Shown: one piece after another, positions 58,201 to 64,000 of the stretch
How the letters are laid out: each line of letters starts with the position of its first letter
How positions within the stretch are numbered: the stretch's first letter is position 1
Assembly (NCBI GenBank): GCA_015227615.1
Contig: JAALGZ010000006.1
Span: 1,240,001 to 1,304,000, forward strand
Length of the DNA stretch: 64,000 bases
From: Labyrinthula sp. Ha
Lineage: Eukaryota; Sar; Bigyra; Labyrinthulida; Labyrinthulaceae
Direction: 5' to 3'
Notes under the pieces: model-generated
What the model was told of the DNA's origin: nothing
Seen by the model: the letters and a program-made list of their open reading frames with translations, nothing else
The model's database searches: none
Program-made: the position numbers and the translations under genes

Positions 58201-60668
58201 TTTTTTGTTGACTACTACTTCATTATTTGCACCAGATTGAGCTTAAACAGATCACCATAACTAGTTCTGTTCTTGTTCTGTGATTAAACCATTGACTTAA
58301 GAAGCAAGTTAGTTTATTGCATTAAGACTCAACCTTTGAAGTAGTGCATCACCTGAACATGCCACTTCTTCACGGACTGCGGAGTCTAAGCCAGTAGATT
58401 GGGGTTGAGACTCCAGGCATACAAGTTCTTATAAGGCATTATAATCCATGTTAAATGTGGCTACGCATAGCACACGCTTTGGTTGGCGCTATGCGTTTGT
58501 CTCTGCAAACCTTTTTCAGAGTTTTTTTCCACGGTTTGAAAGCATTGCCTGTGATATTGGAAGTGACTCATTCCTCATATTTAATTTAGCATAGTGCTTT
58601 ACAATCTAAAATCTACAAGAATTCGCTCAGCGTACAGGCTTTACAAATTCAATTAGACATATTGCTTAATATTTCATTTATTTTACTAATCTGACACTCA
58701 CAGTCAAACATAACACCTGTACATGACAATATTATCATAATGTAACCATTAATCACGTTTTTCATCCTGATAAGGGCTTGCAAACAGCAAGAAGATTGTT
58801 ATATACGTAGGCTGTTTGATTTAGGTTTTGTTGGGTGTTGCGCCTATTCAATCTCTAAGACAAAGTTAAGGCAATACCATCATGTGGCCAAAGGAGCAAG
58901 AAACATTTAAAAAACACAGATAACCCAACCTAAGAAAATCAGAGGTTTCTGCAAACTTTGGTTATCCTAGCACCTTGGTATGTTGCAGCACATCTGATGA
59001 AGCATAACAAAAGAAGGAACGTATGTTCAATCCTGAAAATGTTTCTCAAGCGAGTTCAGTGGAGAGCACCCAAATAGCGTTAGTAGTTCGTTCGTCTTCA
59101 ACTTTAAACTTGGCAATTTAGTTTTAGGCTAACCAGAATGTGATTGGGGCGTTCCACTTATTTAGTATAGAGAGCACCGAGGGGTAAACATTCTACTTTC
59201 GTTTTATACCTCTTTGTATTGTACTTTCTTTTTTCATTAGTACGTGACATAACTACCAGATGCTGGACCAGTATAAAGTGGGGCGACTTGGATAGAGTCT
59301 AGTATTTCGGAGTTATTATCGAGTCTTGCTTACTATATGTTTTGTTATAGGGCTTAACGGTAACTATTGGAATTTTACGTTACCAAGCTTTTTTATCATT
59401 ATAACCTTTAAGAAATCCTACATGGATCTTGAAACTAACAGGGGATACTAGTAAGCACAATAATTCTGAGAGTTCAGGAATCTATTCGCAATATTTTAAT
59501 TTTTCGACAATGGAGCCCTGCTAGTATATTATTTGATCATTATCAATATATATTTACTTGAATAGATACCAAAAAAGGTTTTTATCTTCTCAATTTGGCA
59601 TAATAATACTTTTCAGGTACTTAATGACTTTGACAAGTAGGAAACAACTTGGTTCAAAGTTTCGAGAGAAAAGTTATGCTTCTCCATGTGTGAATTACCT
59701 CTTTGTTTTTATTGATAATTCTTTGTGTTCACTCAAACATTTCGCTAGTCCATTTTGGTTGGACTTCTTTGGTTTTGGTTTAAAGCAGGAAGAAAAGATT
59801 TCAAGTTTACGCGAATTTCAAAATATAGTGGAAATTACTGTTACCTTACGGTATATACTGGCATACCACGGCAATACCGTAATATATCCTTACTATAATA
59901 TTGCGGTAGTATTGCGATAAAATGTTTCGTTAAAAAACTCGAGATAAGATATTGTTGCTTTATATGCTTTTGGTTTGTTTATTTATCAATACAAAGTTCT
60001 TATTAACTCGACCAGATATTGAAGTCACTTTGCCCTCGCGGAAATTAAACTGACCATTCCCGATGACGTGGACGATAAAACCAAAGTATTGAATATAGAT
60101 CACTATTGAATAGAAACTAACGTTATTTTCATATAAATAAGTTATTATATGCTTATTTTTTTACCAGAAGCAATTTCTGGTATTGTATAGAGATAAGCGA
60201 GTTGACGATACAGATTTGTTAGGTTCAATACAATTTATCCGATTTTTTGGTACCACCAAAGCTATGCGATTGACTTTCGAGAGTCAAGATATACGAGACA
60301 AGAATGGTAGAATGTATGATGAATCTCGGAAATGTACTACGAGGCTTTGTACTTTATCTATTGCGCAAACAAGCCGAGATTAGATGAACTTCTCGGAATG
60401 GGCATAGATTCTAAAATTAAAAGTCCATTTAACAAGAAGTGCAGTGAAAATAATACATCGATAGAAACAATCGTAAAATAGAACACGATTTGTGATACCC
60501 AGACTACTAAATACAAGATATCAACCCACTAATCGGCTTTGATTTTAATAAAAATTCTTTAGGAAGAAAATATTTATAAAGAGTTCAACTTCACAGGAGA
60601 TAACTAAGTAAGAAGTTGCTAAAGTTCTCGGCCAATAATACCAAAAACACAAGGTTCATTAAACAAGA
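52207..60668. other. 8.5-kb gene desert
   Basis: The longest empty stretch. I found no recognisable protein, tRNA or rRNA. An ATG-started frame of 135 codons at 56925-57332 has mixed basic and hydrophobic composition, with no family and only weak support as a gene. A 71-codon minus frame (53815-54030), a 75-codon frame (55246-55473), a 120-codon frame (59558-59920) and a 66-codon frame (60183-60383) lack support. A (TA)n run lies near 55488, a perfect small hairpin near 54718, and an inverted repeat near 59871-59915. Confidence 0.45.
59871..59915. repeat. Imperfect hairpin, GCAATACCGTAATAT arms
   Basis: GCAATACCGTAATAT (59871-59885) pairs imperfectly with ATATTGCGGTAGTATTGC downstream (about 59898-59915). 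A related ACGGTAT lies just upstream (about 59848). It could be a decayed transposon end or a structured transcript end. Confidence 0.4.
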
Positions 60669-62267
60669 ATGACTCCCTTTGATCTTTTTTATAGAATACG
60701 AAGTCTTCAAGATGGAGAATATGAAGAAGGGGAATCAAAGGATAGCAGCTTGTTTCTTGTTGGAGTCTTTCTGTACGCTTTTGGTGCTTTTTTTCTCGCT
60801 TTTGGCGTGGTTTTGCAAAAATATTCAATCAACAAAGAAGCTGAAAAGAGCGCTGTCTCGAAAGTAGAAACACCCAAATACAAGCAGCCCATATGGGTGC
60901 TTGGAATCGTTCTCTATGGGTCCTCTGGAGGGTTTATGTCTGCAGCCCTTGGTTTCGCACCTCAAAGTCTGTTGTCTCCTTTGATGTCTGTTGTGATCGT
61001 TTCAAACGCACTTCTGTCCAGATTTCTTTTGAGCGAGCCGCTCACAAGTAGGGACTTCAAATGTGTTGTTATAATTGTCTTTTCGGTCATTCTCACTACA
61101 TTATCTGCTCCATCAAGCGATGAATCTCCTTCGGTAGAAGACCTGATTGAGTTGTACTCAGAAATTCCATTCATCTTATACTGCGTTTCTGTTGTTCTTC
61201 TCCTTTTGTTTTTCAAGTATGAAAACCAAAGAGGTAAAAAGCTGTTGGCGGATCTAAAGACGACTGATCTCGCTCCGAGAGATTCTTTCAGGTATAGTTT
61301 TTCTTTTGGAGCTGCTGCTGGTGTATGGGGCGGTCTATCTGTAACCATGATGAAGTCTGTTATCACTATCCTTGTGGATGTTTTTGATGAAGAGGGAGTT
61401 GGTGGAGTTTTTTCTACACCTTTGTTATACCCTTTGCTCGGGGTGTTGGTTACTTGCTGGTACATGCAACTTTCTTGGATTAACACAGGTTTGGAAAGAT
61501 ATCCCTCCGTTTTCATTGTCAGTATCGAGGCTGTTCTCAATGAAGTTGTTGCTGTTTCTGGTGGAATACTTTACTTTCAAGAGTTCAAAAATTTTGATCT
61601 GATTGGAGGGATTGGATTTGGTGTGGGGATCACAATGGGCTTGACTGGTATTGTTATCTTCGCGCTTAGAGACAATACGGTCGGTCCAGATCAGGATTTC
61701 TTCACGAACTCCAAGGTTTTCAACTGCTGCAAGTGCTGTAACTTACCACAAAGACCGTCTTCATCTGGGACAGATGGAACAATTAGAGGTAAGAGGAAGA
61801 GTTTGGTTGAAAATGGGGCAGTTGTTTATGTGGATGAAAATGGTCATGCAACCGACAAGAAACCAGATGATATTGTTGTAAAGGAACAAATTGCAAGTCC
61901 TGTTTCTTTAGCTGGTGCCGCTGTTAAATTTGGTGCTCGAAGAGCCATAAAGTCAATCGATAGGAAACTCATGGACAGCGATAGAGTAAGGAGTTTGAGA
62001 GCCTCACTTAGGCGTGGTTCTATTAGGAGGGGAAATTCAGCAGCGATAGATCTGGTGGCGCCTTATGGTCCGGACGGTGGTATGGATGATCCCGAAGCAC
62101 AAAGGGAAGCTGCGGCCTACAGAAAACTTCAACAGTTGCGTGCCGAGAAGCAAGGCAAAAATGCCGAGGCTGAGGAAGCTCAGGATAACCAAGATGGGGA
62201 GAATAAGAAAGAGGACGGGAATGATGATGACGGTCCGAATATCGGTGGAAGTCCAATTTCACTTTAA
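60669..62267 (+). CDS. NIPA-family (DUF803) magnesium transporter-like protein
   Basis: 532 aa, single exon, ATG at 60669. The first 340 residues hold about nine membrane spans in the NIPA pattern: FLVGVFLYAFGAFFLAFGVVLQKY, PIWVLGIVLYGSSGGFMSAALGFAPQSLLSPL, VVIVSNALLSRFLLSEPLT, CVVIIVFSVILTTLSAP and later GLERYPSVFIVSIEAVLNEVVAVSGGILYFQEF. The Q-K-Y/N start, the A-P-Q-S-L-L-S-P-L loop and the L-S-E-P-L-T string are characteristic of the NIPA and drug/metabolite transporter superfamily. Animal NIPA proteins move magnesium; the substrate here is not shown. A long hydrophilic tail (340-532) has cysteines (CCKCCNLP), basic patches (RASLRRGSIRRGN) and an acidic end, and is longer than in most relatives. 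It converges on the DUF4139 gene 207 bp away. Confidence 0.85.
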   Translation: MTPFDLFYRIRSLQDGEYEEGESKDSSLFLVGVFLYAFGAFFLAFGVVLQKYSINKEAEKSAVSKVETPKYKQPIWVLGIVLYGSSGGFMSAALGFAPQSLLSPLMSVVIVSNALLSRFLLSEPLTSRDFKCVVIIVFSVILTTLSAPSSDESPSVEDLIELYSEIPFILYCVSVVLLLLFFKYENQRGKKLLADLKTTDLAPRDSFRYSFSFGAAAGVWGGLSVTMMKSVITILVDVFDEEGVGGVFSTPLLYPLLGVLVTCWYMQLSWINTGLERYPSVFIVSIEAVLNEVVAVSGGILYFQEFKNFDLIGGIGFGVGITMGLTGIVIFALRDNTVGPDQDFFTNSKVFNCCKCCNLPQRPSSSGTDGTIRGKRKSLVENGAVVYVDENGHATDKKPDDIVVKEQIASPVSLAGAAVKFGARRAIKSIDRKLMDSDRVRSLRASLRRGSIRRGNSAAIDLVAPYGPDGGMDDPEAQREAAAYRKLQQLRAEKQGKNAEAEEAQDNQDGENKKEDGNDDDGPNIGGSPISL

Positions 62268-62474
62268 AGTCAAATAAAAGTTTTGAGTGTAATAATAATT
62301 TATACAGAGATTAGTGAAGTTAGTTATAGTAAACATACACCTTAAAGTTTGCTGTTAACATAAGTGCAAGCTCTTAGTACTCATTATACAAACTAATTTC
62401 TGTATTAGTAACAGGTTACTGGATCTGGTCTTTGTGGAACCTCAGAGCTGAAAGAGGCGGAAGGAGATTTCTAT

Positions 62475-64000
62475 TTAGGCCTTAATGTTATCAGGCAAAG
62501 TGTAAAACGCAATATTATTCCCATCGTTGGCAGGCCACTGCACTGAGTACTCAAACTTCAGTTTCCAACTCTTTCCGGCTTTAATTGTCTTGTGACATTC
62601 CAAATTATTAAAGTTGTTAATTTTGGCAGTGTACTCTTTTGTCTTTAGCTCTTTCTTACCCTTGAACTCTGGGTTAAGTACTGCAACCTTTATCTTTTTT
62701 TCTTCTGTAGAATATGGAATTTGCTCATAGAGTATGCAGTCAATATCTTCCTTCTTAGTGTTGATCAAAGTGATTTCTCTTAGGAAGGTCTTGGATTTGG
62801 TGTTACTACTAAATAGGGCATTTTTCTGCTTCTTGAGTAATTTCTCAGGTTTATAATCAAGCCTAACACCATTATCAACTCCAAAGAAAACACTGAACTT
62901 TTCATTCTTTCTAACGAAGTTCATCTTAGAGTTTGCCACGAAAGAGTTATCCATGAACACACCCACTTTTCCTTCTAAAAAAGGAAACTCAGAGGTGTTC
63001 TTGGTAGTACATCTAAGAAATACATCAGGTGAGACTTTAGGGCTGGCCGCATAGGCAAATGATGGCTTCAGTTGGGTTATCGTAATGGTCTGTCTCTTGG
63101 ATTGAGATCCACTTCCGCCTAAAACAATAATAAAGAAAACATCTATATTTACCAGAGGATTCAATCGTTACTAATCTCTGAATTTGGAAAAAAGTTGCTC
63201 CTGATTCACCTGAAACGTTCGCCGTAACTGGTGAAAGTGCTTCATCTGCGACTAAGGCATCATTCACTTCCAGCATATCAACGCCTAAATCTAAGTTTGC
63301 GTTCATTGCAAAAGATCCACGTAAGACATTCTGAAGCTGTGGGGCAGCGGACAGTGAATGTGCCCGAAAGGTGGATCCAAGCCCACGGAGATGTCCCCCC
63401 ACTGCCCTTTCTTTGAAATCAACATCCAATCTTGGCAAAGGAGGAAGACTTCCACCTAACGAAGGTTGAGCAGTAGAAAGGGACAGTTCAACTTCTTCCC
63501 AGTCTTCTTCTGTCTTGTTCTGAATCTCCCCGTAGTAAGTTAACTCAATGAACTCTGGAGTTTTCCCCTCTACTCTATTGAGCCTTACATCATAACTAGC
63601 TTTCCACTCAGCAGACCCTGGATTAACTAAATAATATAGCTTAACTATTACAGCTTCTTTTTTCTTCTTTTCTTCCTCTGTATAGGGAATCTCAATTGTT
63701 ACTGTAACGTCTCTGGAATAGAAACTCTTCTCAAGAAAGGCTTTCCTAGTCTGGAGCTTATTTCTTTTATCTGACAGCTTATATTTCTCTGCCTGGGACT
63801 GATTTAACTCTTCATTAGCTTTTGCAATAAGTTCCTCATAGAAAGCAGTTGATTCTGTAACTCCTTTAAAAATAGATGGATCAAGCAAATACTGCCCAGT
63901 TGTTTGCGCATCCTCAGCCAAAACATTTCTGTTAATTACTGTAAGTACACTAGCTTGATGACTTTTAATTTGGCTTAGCTTTGTTTCGATTCGGGAGTAG
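62475..64000 (-). CDS. DUF4139 (MuiA-like) protein, 5' end beyond the window
   Basis: The gene runs from its stop at 62475 up to and past 64000; the frame is open to the edge. A 34-nt intron at 63119-63152 joins SSG to GSGSQSK. Seen: N-terminal helical part (ESTAFYEELIAKANEELNQSQAEKYKLSDKRNKL), then the DUF4139 start YLVNPGSAEWKASYDVRLNRVEG, then IELTYYGEIQNKTEEDWEEVELSLST, a Gly/Pro linker, and after the splice the beta-rich C-terminal half ending in KSWKLKFEYSVQWP. These follow the order of mucoidy-inhibitor-A-like proteins found in bacteria, fungi and protists. No enzymatic role is established for the family. The N-terminal DUF4140 region expected in the family is probably encoded beyond the right edge. 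Confidence 0.8.

Overview
The window is a piece of nuclear DNA from a unicellular eukaryote (a protist or alga). The protein set is eukaryotic: a TRAPP subunit, an ABCA transporter, an atlastin GTPase, TIM17, a NIPA-type transporter, a START protein and an omega-type glutathione transferase. TAA, TAG and TGA all end recognisable genes, so the genetic code looks standard. DNA is AT-rich by eye. Every intron that reading frame and homology let me place is 27-34 nt long (GTA...AG). I cannot place the lineage more precisely.

Layout. 1-3.4 kb: no convincing gene. 3.4-4.6 kb: an SGNH-hydrolase-like gene (+) and a TRAPPC4 gene (-) whose coding ends overlap. 4.6-10.1 kb: gene desert with one copy of an AT-rich inverted-repeat element. 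10.1-18.3 kb: one giant ABCA-type transporter gene (2699 codons, two tiny introns). 18.3-26.4 kb: second desert. 26.4-33.1 kb: six tightly packed genes: a helical-repeat protein (-), a small mitochondrial-type membrane protein (+), a START protein (-), a carnosine N-methyltransferase-like enzyme (+), a polytopic membrane protein (+) and a basic nuclear-type protein (-). 33.1-37.4 kb: desert. 37.4-43.6 kb: atlastin (+), an unknown protein (-), a 125-bp hAT-type MITE with 8-bp target duplications, a secreted SnoaL/NTF2-like protein (+) and, overlapping it by 8 nt on the same strand, a 746-aa unknown protein. 43.6-48.2 kb: desert with a Ty1/copia fossil and a second copy of the inverted-repeat element. 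48.2-52.2 kb: coiled-coil protein (-), glutathione transferase (+), GFA/CENP-V-like protein (-) and TIM17 (+). 52.2-60.7 kb: long desert. 60.7-64 kb: NIPA-like transporter (+) and a DUF4139 protein (-) running off the right edge.

The genes share no single pathway. Several act on membranes: TRAPPC4 (ER-Golgi tethering), atlastin (ER fusion), START (lipid transfer), ABCA (lipid export), TIM17 and a possible complex I subunit (mitochondrion). That is ordinary housekeeping neighbourhood, not evidence of an operon.

The most interesting points are: minimal introns and near-zero gene spacing next to multi-kilobase deserts; introns at the same place in both Walker A motifs of the ABCA protein; a repeated C-x-x-A-x-C module in its large lumenal domain; an SGNH protein lacking the usual catalytic serine; a fresh-looking hAT MITE; and a same-strand overlapping gene pair. 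All functions are read from sequence by eye, with no search run.
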